Origin: Paracoccus albicereus
Lineage (GTDB): Bacteria > Pseudomonadota > Alphaproteobacteria > Rhodobacterales > Rhodobacteraceae
NCBI RefSeq assembly: GCF_024359525.1
Contig: NZ_JAKZEU010000005.1
Span: 62,001-126,000, forward strand
Length of the DNA stretch: 64,000 nucleotides
Direction: 5' to 3'
The notes beneath the pieces were generated by a model. It was given only the letters and a program-made list of their open reading frames with translations. It did not search any database and was not told where the DNA came from. Shown here one piece after another: positions 7,574 to 15,699 of the stretch. The position numbers and the translations under genes are program-made. Position 1 is the first letter of the stretch, and every line of letters starts with the position of its first letter.

Positions 7574-7790
7574 GCCGACATATCCGCGGCTGGGCTCGAA
7601 CCCGCTGCCGCCCGACCAGATGACCCCCGCCGAGCGACGCGCCGAACTGTGTAGACTGCTGGCGCTCGGTCTGGTCCGATTGCGGCTGCGGGAGCGCGGT
7701 GAACCTTCTGACGAGACTGGAGAAATTCGCCTACACTCTCCGGCCGACCGATGCCGTCATGCAACTCCAACTGACCGGAGAACCGCATGA
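7563..7790 (+). CDS. small protein at head of recombinase cassette, 75 aa
   Basis: 75 residues beginning MRNAPTYPRLGSNPLPPDQ, with a helix rich in Leu and Arg (ERRAELCRLLALGLVRLRLR). I have the impression that this protein type recurs ahead of DUF2924-recombinase pairs in alphaproteobacteria, but I know no function. Its start lies in the loop of a perfect inverted repeat and its stop overlaps the DUF2924 start by 4 bp. The Arg-rich helix could bind DNA or RNA. Confidence 0.6.
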   Translation: MRNAPTYPRLGSNPLPPDQMTPAERRAELCRLLALGLVRLRLRERGEPSDETGEIRLHSPADRCRHATPTDRRTA

Positions 7791-8239
7791 CGACCCACGA
7801 TCCCATTCCCGCCCGCCTGGCTGCGCTGAAGACCGCCACGACGCTGGAACTGAAGGCGCAGTGGCGCGACCTGTTCGACACCGAGCCGCCGCCGTTCAAC
7901 CGACGCTACCTCGAGAGCCGGCTGGCCTATCGGATCCAGGAGCTGGCCTATGGTGGCCTGAAGCCCGAGACGATCCGGCGGCTTGAACGGCTGGGCGAAG
8001 AGCTCGACGGCGGCGACCGGAAGAAGAGCCGGATGCGCGCCGACACGATGCCCATCGCCGGCACGCGGCTGATCCGCGAATGGCAAGGTGTCGAGTACAT
8101 CGTCACCGTCACCGCCGACGGCTTCGAATGGCGGGGACGGCCCTACAAGTCGCTGTCTGCCATCGCCCGTGCCATCACCGGCACGCGCTGGAACGGCTGG
8201 GTGTTCTTCGGCATGAAGAACCGGAGTGCGCGGAAATGA
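7787..8239 (+). CDS. DUF2924 domain protein
   Basis: 150 residues matching the DUF2924 pattern: N-terminal helix LKTATTLELKAQWRDLFDTE, the PPPFNRRYLESRLAYRIQEL signature, then a C-terminal small beta-domain with REWQGVEYIVTVTADGFEWRGRPYKSLSAIARAITGTRWNGW (interrupted here: residues about 98-140), similar to phage-type small domains. Function is unknown; the family is typically encoded next to a serine recombinase, as here. The start overlaps the previous stop (ATGA) and its own stop overlaps the recombinase ATG, so the products are probably made in fixed ratio and may act together. Confidence 0.8.
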   Translation: MTTHDPIPARLAALKTATTLELKAQWRDLFDTEPPPFNRRYLESRLAYRIQELAYGGLKPETIRRLERLGEELDGGDRKKSRMRADTMPIAGTRLIREWQGVEYIVTVTADGFEWRGRPYKSLSAIARAITGTRWNGWVFFGMKNRSARK

Positions 8240-9561
8240 CGAAGGCGCAGGCAAAATCAGGAATGATCCGCAAACAGCGTTGCGCGATCTACACGCGCAA
8301 ATCCTCCGAGGAAGGGCTGGAGCAGGAATTCAACTCGCTCCACGCACAACGGGAGGCCTGCGAAGCATTCATCGCCAGCCAACGCTCTGAGGGCTGGGTG
8401 CTGGTCCGCGATCAGTATGACGACGGCGGCATCTCCGGCGGCACGCTGGAGCGTCCCGGACTGAAGCGCCTGCTGGAAGACATCGAGGACGGGCTGGTCG
8501 ACGTGGTCGTGGTCTACAAGATCGACCGCCTCAGCCGCTCGCTCGCCGACTTCGCCAAGCTGGTCGAGGTGTTCGACCGCAACGGCGTGACCTTCGTCTC
8601 TGTCACGCAGTCATTCAACACGACCACCTCAATGGGTCGGCTGACGCTGAACATCCTGCTCAGCTTCGCACAGTTCGAGCGCGAGGTGACGGCCGAGCGC
8701 ATCCGCGACAAGGTCGCCGCCAGCCGGAAGAAGGGCATGTGGATGGGCGGGGTGCCGCCCTACGGCTATCGGGTCGAAAACCGCAAGCTCGTCATCGACG
8801 AAGAAGCCGGCGACCACGTCCGCTGGATCTTCGCCCGATTCCTCGAGATCGGCTCGGGGACGGAACTGGCGCGCGAGGTCGGCAAGCGCGGCATCTGCAC
8901 GCCGCGGGGCAACCGGATCGACAAGAAGTACCTCTACCGGATGCTGAACAACCGCGCCTATATCGGCGAGGCGGTCCACAAGGGCGACTGCTACCCCGGC
9001 GAGCACGACGCGATCATCGACCGCGAGACATGGGACCGTGTCCACACCATCCTGCAGGAGAGCCCCCGCAAGCGCGCGGCCCGCACACGCGCTGATACGC
9101 CCGCGCTGCTGAAGGGACTGCTGTTCGGCCCCGATGGCGCAGCGTTTTCGCCGACGCACACCCGCAAGGGCGACAAGCTCTACCGCTACTACGTCAGCCA
9201 GACGGTGTTGAAGCATGGGGCCGGATCCTGTCCGGTCGGCCGGGTCCCCGCGGCCGAGATAGAGACCGCCGTCATCGACCAGCTGCGCGCCGTGTTCCGC
9301 CAGCCAGAGATCGTTGCGGGGACATGGAAGGCGGCGCGTGCCCACGACGGCGACATCACCGAGGCTGACGCCCTCGTGGCCCTGCAGCAGCTCGACCCGC
9401 TGTGGGACGAACTGTTCCCCGCCGAGCAGTCGCGCGTCGTGGCGCTGCTGGTTGAACGGGTCGACATCGGTACGGGCAGCCTGAACGTTCTGCTACGCGT
9501 TGACGGCCTTAGCGGCCTCGCCCGCGAGATGCTGGCTGGCGGCATCGAGGCGGCCGCATGA
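8236..9561 (+). CDS. large serine recombinase
   Basis: 441 residues. The resolvase domain opens with CAIYTRKSSEEG, placing the catalytic Ser at 23; the DRLSR motif follows near 100. A recombinase domain (PPYGYRVENRKLVIDEEAG onward, about 170-280) comes next. The following region, where a zinc ribbon is usual, keeps only one clear Cys (GSCPVGRVP), so the zinc site looks degenerate. Such enzymes cut and exchange DNA at short att sites through a 5'-phosphoserine link. ATG 8236 overlaps the DUF2924 stop. It probably integrates or inverts the surrounding element; no att pair was found. Confidence 0.88.
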   Translation: MTKAQAKSGMIRKQRCAIYTRKSSEEGLEQEFNSLHAQREACEAFIASQRSEGWVLVRDQYDDGGISGGTLERPGLKRLLEDIEDGLVDVVVVYKIDRLSRSLADFAKLVEVFDRNGVTFVSVTQSFNTTTSMGRLTLNILLSFAQFEREVTAERIRDKVAASRKKGMWMGGVPPYGYRVENRKLVIDEEAGDHVRWIFARFLEIGSGTELAREVGKRGICTPRGNRIDKKYLYRMLNNRAYIGEAVHKGDCYPGEHDAIIDRETWDRVHTILQESPRKRAARTRADTPALLKGLLFGPDGAAFSPTHTRKGDKLYRYYVSQTVLKHGAGSCPVGRVPAAEIETAVIDQLRAVFRQPEIVAGTWKAARAHDGDITEADALVALQQLDPLWDELFPAEQSRVVALLVERVDIGTGSLNVLLRVDGLSGLAREMLAGGIEAAA

Positions 9562-9944
9562 CCAGCAGGACGCAGATCCCGGACACCGTGACGCTCAACG
9601 TGCCGTTCCGGGTCGTGAAGCGTGGCGGGCGGAAAGAGATGCAGCTGCCAGACGGTGCCGTGCAGCCGCGCCGGACAGACAGCACCCTCGTCAAGGCGCT
9701 GGCCCGCGCGTTCCGCTGGAAGCGGATGCTCGAATCCGGGGAGTTTGCCACCATCGTCGAACTGGCCGAACGGGAGGGCATCGCGCCCTCCTACATGACC
9801 CGCGTCCTGCGGCTCACGCTGCTCGCGCCTGACATCATCGAGGGCATCTTGGACGGGAAGCAGGGGCCGGAGGTGACGCTCGCGAAGGTGCTGGAGCCGT
9901 TCCCGCTCACATGGCAGCATCAGGCGCTGCATTTTTCTCTGTAG
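9558..9944 (+). CDS. HTH protein of the serine-recombinase cassette, 128 aa
   Basis: 128 residues with a helix-turn-helix resembling ParB/KorB-type domains: ATIVELAEREGIAPSYMTRV, then LLAPDIIEGILDGKQG. The N-terminus (VTLNVPFRVVKRGGRKEMQL) is basic and beta-prone. Its ATG overlaps the recombinase stop by 4 bp, completing a cassette of four coupled genes. It could be a recombination directionality factor or a site-specific accessory protein; that is inference from position. Confidence 0.68.
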   Translation: MTSRTQIPDTVTLNVPFRVVKRGGRKEMQLPDGAVQPRRTDSTLVKALARAFRWKRMLESGEFATIVELAEREGIAPSYMTRVLRLTLLAPDIIEGILDGKQGPEVTLAKVLEPFPLTWQHQALHFSL

Positions 9945-9967
9945 GATGAAAACTGCACATTGAAGGA

Positions 9968-9996
9968 TTGACTCGAGGGAGCGGTCTCGCTTAGAT
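9968..9996 (+). promoter_or_regulatory. candidate promoter for the type I restriction operon
   Basis: TTGACT at 9968-9973, a 17-bp spacer and TTAGAT at 9991-9996, 31 bp before the first restriction-operon ATG at 10028. The -10 match is weak. An alternative -10 (GTATAT, 10001) is also present. Confidence 0.33.
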
Positions 9997-10027
9997 CTCT
10001 GTATATCGCCTTACAGAGGATTCTTTC

Positions 10028-10618
10028 ATGCGGCTTGCGGAGCTCTCGGACATTCACTCCGGCTACACGGCGCGCGGCAGGCTCGATCCGCTGCCGGAGG
10101 GTGGCGTGCCGGCGCTGCAGCTGCGTGACGTGGGAACGAACGGCGAAGCGCCTGGCCCTGACTTCCAAAGGTACGACCTCGGCAAACTGTCCGAACGATA
10201 CTTCGTCCACGGCGGCGAGGTCGTCTTTCGCTCGCGTGGCGAGCCGAACGCTGCAGCTGCCATTTCCGGTCCGCTGCTGGAGCCCGTCGTGGTCATCGTC
10301 CCGTTGGTGATCGTTCGCCCCGACAGGGACCGAGTTCTCCCCGAATACTTGGCATGGGCCATCAACCAGCCCGACGCGCAGCGCAGGCTCGGTGCGGAGG
10401 CACAGGGCACAAGCCTCAGGATGATCCCGATGGCGGCCCTCGAAGACCTCGAGATCGCCGTGCCCGACCTGTCAACGCAGAGACGCATCGTCGAACTCGA
10501 TGCTCTTGCACGGCAGGAGGGGCAACTGCTCCGGCAACTCGCCGCTCGCCGCGAAGAACTCGTAAGCGCCATTCTCGGCGATGCCGCGAAGGCCGCCGAT
10601 CAGAAGGAAATTGCCTGA
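10028..10618 (+). CDS. half-size type I restriction specificity subunit (single target-recognition domain)
   Basis: 196 residues. The fold reads as one HsdS target-recognition domain: LAELSDIHSGYTARGRLD at the start, LQLRDV, then IAVPDLSTQRRIVELDALAR leading into a conserved coiled coil (QEGQLLRQLAARREELVSAIL). A normal HsdS has two such domains and about 400 residues; this one has half. It is intact, with a start behind AGAGGA and a TGATG junction to hsdM, so it is not simply a fragment. Half-size S subunits can dimerise to recognise symmetric sites. A full-size hsdS lies 2.5 kb downstream in the same operon. Confidence 0.75.
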   Translation: MRLAELSDIHSGYTARGRLDPLPEGGVPALQLRDVGTNGEAPGPDFQRYDLGKLSERYFVHGGEVVFRSRGEPNAAAAISGPLLEPVVVIVPLVIVRPDRDRVLPEYLAWAINQPDAQRRLGAEAQGTSLRMIPMAALEDLEIAVPDLSTQRRIVELDALARQEGQLLRQLAARREELVSAILGDAAKAADQKEIA

Positions 10619-12135
10619 TGACCGATCAGATTACCCAACAGCAGATCAACCAGACCGCCTGGGCGGCCTGCGACACCTTCCGGGGCGCCGTCGATGCCGG
10701 CCAGTACAAGGACTACATCCTCGTGATGTTGTTCCTGAAGTACATTTCGGACCTCTGGAACGACCACGTCGAGACCTACCGCAATCAGTACGGCGGCGAC
10801 GAGGCCCGCATTCGCCGGCGCCTCGAGCGCGAGCGTTTCATCCTGCCCGAGGGCGCCAGCTTCTACGACCTCTACGCCCAGCGGAACGAGGCCAACATCG
10901 GCGAGCTGATCAACATCGCGCTGGAGAAGATCGAGGACGCGAACCGGGCCAAACTCGAGGGCGTCTTCCGCAACATCGACTTCAACTCCGAGGCAAATCT
11001 CGGACGCCCGAAGGACCGGAACCGCCGCCTCAAGAACCTCCTCGAGGACTTCGCCAAACCCGCACTCGACCTGCGCCCGTCGCGGGTGACCGAGGACATC
11101 ATCGGCGAGTGCTACATCTACCTGATCTCGCGTTTCGCCTCGGACGCCGGAAAGAAGGCGGGCGAGTTCTACACGCCGACGGCCGTATCGCGTCTGCTGG
11201 CCAAGCTGGCGGCGCCTCAGCCCGGCAACACGATCTGCGACCCCGCCTGCGGGTCGGGCTCGCTGCTGATCCAGGCCTCGCAGGAGGTGGGATCCGAGAA
11301 CTTCGCCCTCTACGGGCAGGAGGTGAACGGAGCGACCTGGGCGCTGGCCCGCATGAACATGTTCCTGCACGCCAAGGACGCCGCCCGCATCGAATGGTGC
11401 GACACGCTCAACAGCCCGGCGCTGGTCGAGGGCGACCACCTGATGCGCTTTGACGTGGTGCTCGCCAATCCGCCCTTCTCGCTCGACAAATGGGGTGCGG
11501 AAGACGCCGACAGCGACCAGTACAAGCGGTTCTGGCGCGGCGTGCCGCCCAAGTCCAAGGGCGACTACGCCTTCATCACCCACATGATCGAGATCGCCAA
11601 GCGGCAGTCCGGCCGCGTGGCGGTGATCGTGCCGCATGGCGTCCTGTTCCGGGGCGGGGCCGAGGGGCGCATCCGCCAGCAGCTGATCGAGGAAAACCTT
11701 CTCGATGCCGTCGTCGGCCTGCCTGCCAACCTGTTCACAACCACGGGGATCCCGGTCGCCATCCTGATCTTCGACCGCTCGCGCGAGGAAGGCGGCGCAA
11801 ATGCGGATCGGCGCGACGTGCTGTTCATCGACGCCAGCAAGGAGTTCACACCGGGCAAGACCCAGAACGTAATGGACGATGCGCATGTGGCGAAGGTGCT
11901 GGAGACCTACGGCACCCGCGCCGAGGTCGAGCGGTATTCGCACCGGGCCAGCCCCGAGGAGATCGCCGAGAACGGCTTCAACCTTAACATCCCCCGCTAC
12001 GTCGACACCTTCGAGCCGGAGGAAGAGATCGACATCGCCGCGGTGCAAAAGGACATCCTGCGGATCGAGGCGGAGCTTGCCGACGTCCGGGCGAAGATGG
12101 CCGGGTATCTGAAGGAGCTCGGCGTCGATGTCTGA
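10618..12135 (+). CDS. hsdM: type I restriction-modification N6-adenine methyltransferase subunit M
   Basis: 505 residues with an HsdM N-terminal helical domain (residues about 1-140), the S-adenosylmethionine-binding motif DPACGSGSLL near 210, and the catalytic NPPFSLDKW near 284. It methylates adenine within the sequence chosen by the S subunit and, with HsdR, forms the restriction complex. The ATG shares its A with the half-size hsdS stop (TGATG) and the end overlaps rhuM by 8 bp, so it is translated as part of one operon. Length is typical for HsdM. Confidence 0.95.
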   Translation: MTDQITQQQINQTAWAACDTFRGAVDAGQYKDYILVMLFLKYISDLWNDHVETYRNQYGGDEARIRRRLERERFILPEGASFYDLYAQRNEANIGELINIALEKIEDANRAKLEGVFRNIDFNSEANLGRPKDRNRRLKNLLEDFAKPALDLRPSRVTEDIIGECYIYLISRFASDAGKKAGEFYTPTAVSRLLAKLAAPQPGNTICDPACGSGSLLIQASQEVGSENFALYGQEVNGATWALARMNMFLHAKDAARIEWCDTLNSPALVEGDHLMRFDVVLANPPFSLDKWGAEDADSDQYKRFWRGVPPKSKGDYAFITHMIEIAKRQSGRVAVIVPHGVLFRGGAEGRIRQQLIEENLLDAVVGLPANLFTTTGIPVAILIFDRSREEGGANADRRDVLFIDASKEFTPGKTQNVMDDAHVAKVLETYGTRAEVERYSHRASPEEIAENGFNLNIPRYVDTFEPEEEIDIAAVQKDILRIEAELADVRAKMAGYLKELGVDV

Positions 12136-13165
12136 TGGCGAAATCATCCTCTACAACACCGACGACGGTCAGGCGGAGATTCAGTTCCGAGCCGTCGATG
12201 GGACTGTCTGGCTCAGCCAGTTGGAGATGGCGGAGCTCTTCCAGACAACGAAGCAGAACATCAGCCTGCACGTGCGCAACATCCTTGCCGAGGGTGAGCT
12301 GGACCAGGAGTCAACGGTCAAGGAATACTTGACAGTTCAAGCTGAGGGCAAACGGCAGGTGAAGCGGTCGGTGACCGTGTACCGGCTCGAGATGATCCTT
12401 GCGGTCGGGTATCGCGTGCGCAGTCCCCGTGGAATTCAGTTCCGCCGGTGGGCGACCTCGGCACTGAAGGAGTATCTCGTCAAGGGCTTCGTCATGAATG
12501 ACGAGCGCCTGAAGGATCCCGCTTGGGACTACTTCGACGAGCTGCTCGAGCGGATCCGCGACATCCGGGCGTCCGAGGCGCGGTTCTATCAGAAGGTCCG
12601 CGACATCCTCGCCCTGAGCGAGGATTACGACGTCAAGTCGCCGACCGTGAATACCTTCTATGCGACGATCCAGAACAAGATGCTCTACGCGGTCACCAGC
12701 CACACGGCGGGCGAACTGATCCGCGCCCGGGCCAACCCTGACCAGCCGAACATGGGGCTGACGACCTGGAAGAACGCCGACAAGGGGCGCCCCCTGCGCA
12801 AGTCCGACGTCGGCACGGCCAAGAACTATCTCGGCGAAGCCGAGATCCGGGAGCTCAACCTGATCGTCGAGACCTTCCTGAACACCGCCGAGCTGCGGGC
12901 CACGCGGCGGCAGACTATGCGGCTGGCCGAATGGGAAGGCGTGCTCGACACCTTTCTGACCTCGAACGAACTGCCGAAGCTGCAGGGCGCCGGTTCGATC
13001 TCGGCGGACGCCGCAAAGCGCATCGCCCACGATCGCTATGAAGCATTCGACGCCAAGCGAAAGGAGGCCGCGCGGCAGGTTGCGGCCGAGGTCGACGACC
13101 TCGAGGAGCTCAAGCGCATCGCCGACGCCGCGAAGGCCGGGAAAAAGGACCGTGGCGATGCGTGA
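12128..13165 (+). CDS. rhuM: RhuM-family protein inside the restriction operon
   Basis: 345 residues matching the Virulence_RhuM family: N-terminal winged-helix-like region with VWLSQLEMAELFQTTKQNIS, the central RSPRGIQFRRWATSALKEYL, a Phe/Tyr-rich middle (YDVKSPTVNTFYATIQNK), and a Lys/Glu-rich C-terminal coiled coil. First described from a Salmonella pathogenicity island, the family is often found inside type I restriction operons, where its role is not settled. The start overlaps hsdM and the end overlaps hsdS by 8 bp each, so it is embedded, not inserted later by chance. It may regulate or assist the restriction complex. Confidence 0.88.
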   Translation: MSDGEIILYNTDDGQAEIQFRAVDGTVWLSQLEMAELFQTTKQNISLHVRNILAEGELDQESTVKEYLTVQAEGKRQVKRSVTVYRLEMILAVGYRVRSPRGIQFRRWATSALKEYLVKGFVMNDERLKDPAWDYFDELLERIRDIRASEARFYQKVRDILALSEDYDVKSPTVNTFYATIQNKMLYAVTSHTAGELIRARANPDQPNMGLTTWKNADKGRPLRKSDVGTAKNYLGEAEIRELNLIVETFLNTAELRATRRQTMRLAEWEGVLDTFLTSNELPKLQGAGSISADAAKRIAHDRYEAFDAKRKEAARQVAAEVDDLEELKRIADAAKAGKKDRGDA

Positions 13166-14405
13166 TGCTGCCTCAAGCTTCTCATCTGTCCCGCTGGCCC
13201 AGCTCATCCAGAAAGGCCGCAAGATTACCTACGGTATTGTCCAACCCGGCGAGTTCGTCGAAGACGGCGTTATCTTGGTGCGCGGCCGAGACTATTCCTC
13301 CGGGTGGCGCGATCTCAGTGGTTTCATGCGTGTGACGCCTGAAATCGACGCGCCTTACAAGCGCTCGAAGCTGAAGTCCGGCGACCTTGTATTGACAATT
13401 GTTGGTGCGAATACCGGGACAGTCGCGGTTGTTCCCGCATGGCTCGAGGGTGCAAACATCACTCAGACCACCGCTCGAATTGCTGTTGACCCCATGAAAG
13501 CCGTGCCCGACTATGTCGAGCAGGTCTTGCGATCAGCAATCGGGCAGGAAGCAGTATACCGTTTCCAAAAGGGTGGAGCGCAACCTGGCCTCAACCTCGC
13601 CGACGTTGAAAAGTTCGAGATACCGGTCCCGCCAATCCCCGAACAGCACTGCATCGCGAATGTGCTTCGGACCTGGGATGAAGCGCTCGAGAATCTCTCC
13701 GCCCTCCACGCAGCGAAGGACCAACGCCTCGTCGGCCTTCGCGCAGCCCTGTTGTTCGGAGAGCTCCGCCTGAACGGTCAGCGGCGCAACTGGGCGCCGA
13801 CGCGCCTAGGCGCGGTGACCCATGAATTGACAAAACGGAACGGGGCCAAGGGGCTGGGCCGGGACTTTGTCATGGGCGTCACGAAGGCCGAAGGCGTCGT
13901 CCCGATGCGAGAGCAGACCATCGCCGGCGACATCAGCCGCTATAAGCGCCTGCCGCCCCGCGCCTTCGCCTATAACCCGATGCGCATCAATGTCGGCTCC
14001 ATCGCGATGAACGAGCGCGAGGACGAGGTGCTTGTCAGCCCCGACTATGTCGTCTTCGCCTGCAACGCGGACGGGCTCGACCCCGACTACCTCGACCACC
14101 TGCGCAAAACGTCCTGGTGGGCCCACTACATCAACAGCGGCGGCTCGGGCAGCGTGCGGCAGCGCACCTACTACGATGACCTCGCCGCGTTAAAATTACC
14201 CCTGCCGGAACTGGACGAGCAAAAGGCCATCGCCTCCGTCCTGAACACCGCGCGCGCCGACCTGGCCGCAACAGGGCGCGAGATCGAGGCCGTCACGCTG
14301 CAAAAGCGCGGCCTAATGCAGAAGCTCCTGACAGGCGAATGGCGCGTGCCGCTCGACCCCTCCGAACGCTCCGCAGCTACCGAGGAGACCGAACATGCCG
14401 GATAA
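13158..14405 (+). CDS. hsdS: type I restriction specificity subunit S (full size)
   Basis: 415 residues with two target-recognition domains. Each ends in the usual proline-rich signature and coiled coil: IPVPPIPEQHCIANVLRTWDE near 160, and LPLPELDEQKAIASVLNTAR near 360. The first domain opens with SSVPLAQLIQKGRKITYGI. It determines which bipartite sequence the complex methylates or cuts. ATG 13158 overlaps the rhuM stop by 8 bp; the end overlaps the next small gene by 11 bp. Because the operon also encodes a half-size S protein, two specificities may compete for one HsdM. Confidence 0.92.
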   Translation: MRDAASSFSSVPLAQLIQKGRKITYGIVQPGEFVEDGVILVRGRDYSSGWRDLSGFMRVTPEIDAPYKRSKLKSGDLVLTIVGANTGTVAVVPAWLEGANITQTTARIAVDPMKAVPDYVEQVLRSAIGQEAVYRFQKGGAQPGLNLADVEKFEIPVPPIPEQHCIANVLRTWDEALENLSALHAAKDQRLVGLRAALLFGELRLNGQRRNWAPTRLGAVTHELTKRNGAKGLGRDFVMGVTKAEGVVPMREQTIAGDISRYKRLPPRAFAYNPMRINVGSIAMNEREDEVLVSPDYVVFACNADGLDPDYLDHLRKTSWWAHYINSGGSGSVRQRTYYDDLAALKLPLPELDEQKAIASVLNTARADLAATGREIEAVTLQKRGLMQKLLTGEWRVPLDPSERSAATEETEHAG

Positions 14406-14625
14406 GAAGAACTACTGGACCCAGCAGCGCCCGGACGGGGAGTGGGAGTCCAAGCGCGAAGGCGCGACGCGCGCCAGCAAGGTCACGGACACCCAATCCG
14501 ACGCTTGGGCGCATTCGCGCGAGAAAGCCGCTGAAACCAAGGGGGAGGCCTTCCTGAAGGGCCGCGACGGCAAGATCCGTGAGCGGAACACCTACGGAAA
14601 AGACCCCTATCCGCCGAAAGGGTGA
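14395..14625 (+). CDS. DUF2188 domain protein, 76 aa
   Basis: A 76-residue protein of the DUF2188 type: an aromatic start (KKNYWTQQRPDGEWESKREG), a TQSDAWAHSREKAAETKGEA helix and an end reading GRDGKIRERNTYGKDPYPPKG (about 21 residues, split by family as DGKIR and YGKDPYPPKG). Function of the family is unknown; it recurs beside restriction and other defence genes. It overlaps hsdS and sits 3 bp before the SIR2-like gene. Confidence 0.8.
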   Translation: MPDKKNYWTQQRPDGEWESKREGATRASKVTDTQSDAWAHSREKAAETKGEAFLKGRDGKIRERNTYGKDPYPPKG

Positions 14626-14628
14626 CGC

Positions 14629-15699
14629 ATGGCAGACCTTCTAACCTTCGCTGAAGCCATTGAGCATTCAGCGCAATTCAAGAAGCGGCACTTGTTGCTC
14701 GGCAACGGTTTCAGCATTGCCTGTCGTCCGAAGATCTTCACATACGGCTCGCTGTTTGAGCAGGCGGATTTTTCATCGGCACCCCGCCTGCCTGCGGTAT
14801 TTGACGCAGTCGGAACGACGGACTTCGAGCATGTCATCAAGATGCTGGAGGACGCTTCACGTGTTGTTCCCGTCTATTCAAAGGAGGCAACGGAGGCGGC
14901 AGCTCAAATGGCCGCGGATGCCGAGGCCCTGAAAGATATTCTCATTCAGACGGTCGCTAACAATCATCCCAATATTCCGAATGAGATCAACGACGAGCAG
15001 TTCTGGGCATGCCGACGGTTTCTGGCTCACTTCCTTGGGGATGGGAACACAGACGGAAAGGTTTACACCCTAAACTATGACCTCTTGCTCTACTGGACCT
15101 TAATGCACGAGGACATGGGTTTCGACGATCCCATCAGCCTTGCTGCCAACGATGGCTTTGGCCGCGACGAGGACACGGAGCCGGAATATGTGAACTGGAT
15201 GGGCGAGAGCGGCGCGCACGGACAGCGCGTTCATTACCTCCACGGCGCTCTGCACCTGTTCGATGCTGGTGCGGAGCTCCAGAAATACACTTGGGTCAAC
15301 ACTGGGAAACCCCTGCTTGAGCAAGCTCGCGAAGCCATGGGAGCGCGCAAGTTCCCGCTTTTCGTAGCCGAAGGCAAAAGCAATCAGAAGCTGGCCAAGA
15401 TCAAACACAGCGCCTACTTGCACCATTCATACAAGAGCTTCTCCTCGCAAATGGGTCAGAGGAATGATGCGCTCTTCATATTTGGGCATAGCCTGGCCGA
15501 GAACGACCAGCACATTCTGAAGAAGATTGCGCGCGGCAAGGTCGGGCAGATCTACGTCGGTCTCTATGGCGATCCCAATAGTGATGGCAACAAGGCGATC
15601 AGGTCGGCTGCGAACGCCCTTGGGGCTCACCGTGATGAACGTGTCCCGCTGTCTGTCGCATTCTTCGATGCCGGATCCGCCCAAGTGTGGGGGGCGTGA
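14629..15699 (+). CDS. DUF4917/SIR2-like protein between hsdS and hsdR
   Basis: 356 residues. Seen in the sequence: LLLGNGFSIAC (residues 22-32), like the GxGxS/A start of SIR2-like Rossmann domains; VYTLNYDLLLYW near 145, matching the SIR2 TxNYD motif; VHYLHGALHLF near 200, with the SIR2-type LHG; and LFIFGHSLAENDQHI near 280. Bacterial SIR2-like effectors degrade NAD+ in abortive infection; DUF4917 proteins carry this fold. It begins 3 bp after DUF2188 and its TGA shares the A of the hsdR ATG, so it is expressed with the restriction enzyme. A guard-type effector tied to restriction is an attractive inference. Confidence 0.75.
   Translation: MADLLTFAEAIEHSAQFKKRHLLLGNGFSIACRPKIFTYGSLFEQADFSSAPRLPAVFDAVGTTDFEHVIKMLEDASRVVPVYSKEATEAAAQMAADAEALKDILIQTVANNHPNIPNEINDEQFWACRRFLAHFLGDGNTDGKVYTLNYDLLLYWTLMHEDMGFDDPISLAANDGFGRDEDTEPEYVNWMGESGAHGQRVHYLHGALHLFDAGAELQKYTWVNTGKPLLEQAREAMGARKFPLFVAEGKSNQKLAKIKHSAYLHHSYKSFSSQMGQRNDALFIFGHSLAENDQHILKKIARGKVGQIYVGLYGDPNSDGNKAIRSAANALGAHRDERVPLSVAFFDAGSAQVWGA

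Noticed and set aside
10028..10618. Half-size hsdS as a pseudogene
   Set aside because: It has a complete domain, a normal coiled-coil end, a ribosome-binding site and a coupled junction to hsdM; no disruption is seen.
10600..12147. 515-residue minus-strand open frame inside hsdM
   Set aside because: Same antisense-shadow effect; no recognisable motif and no ribosome-binding site.
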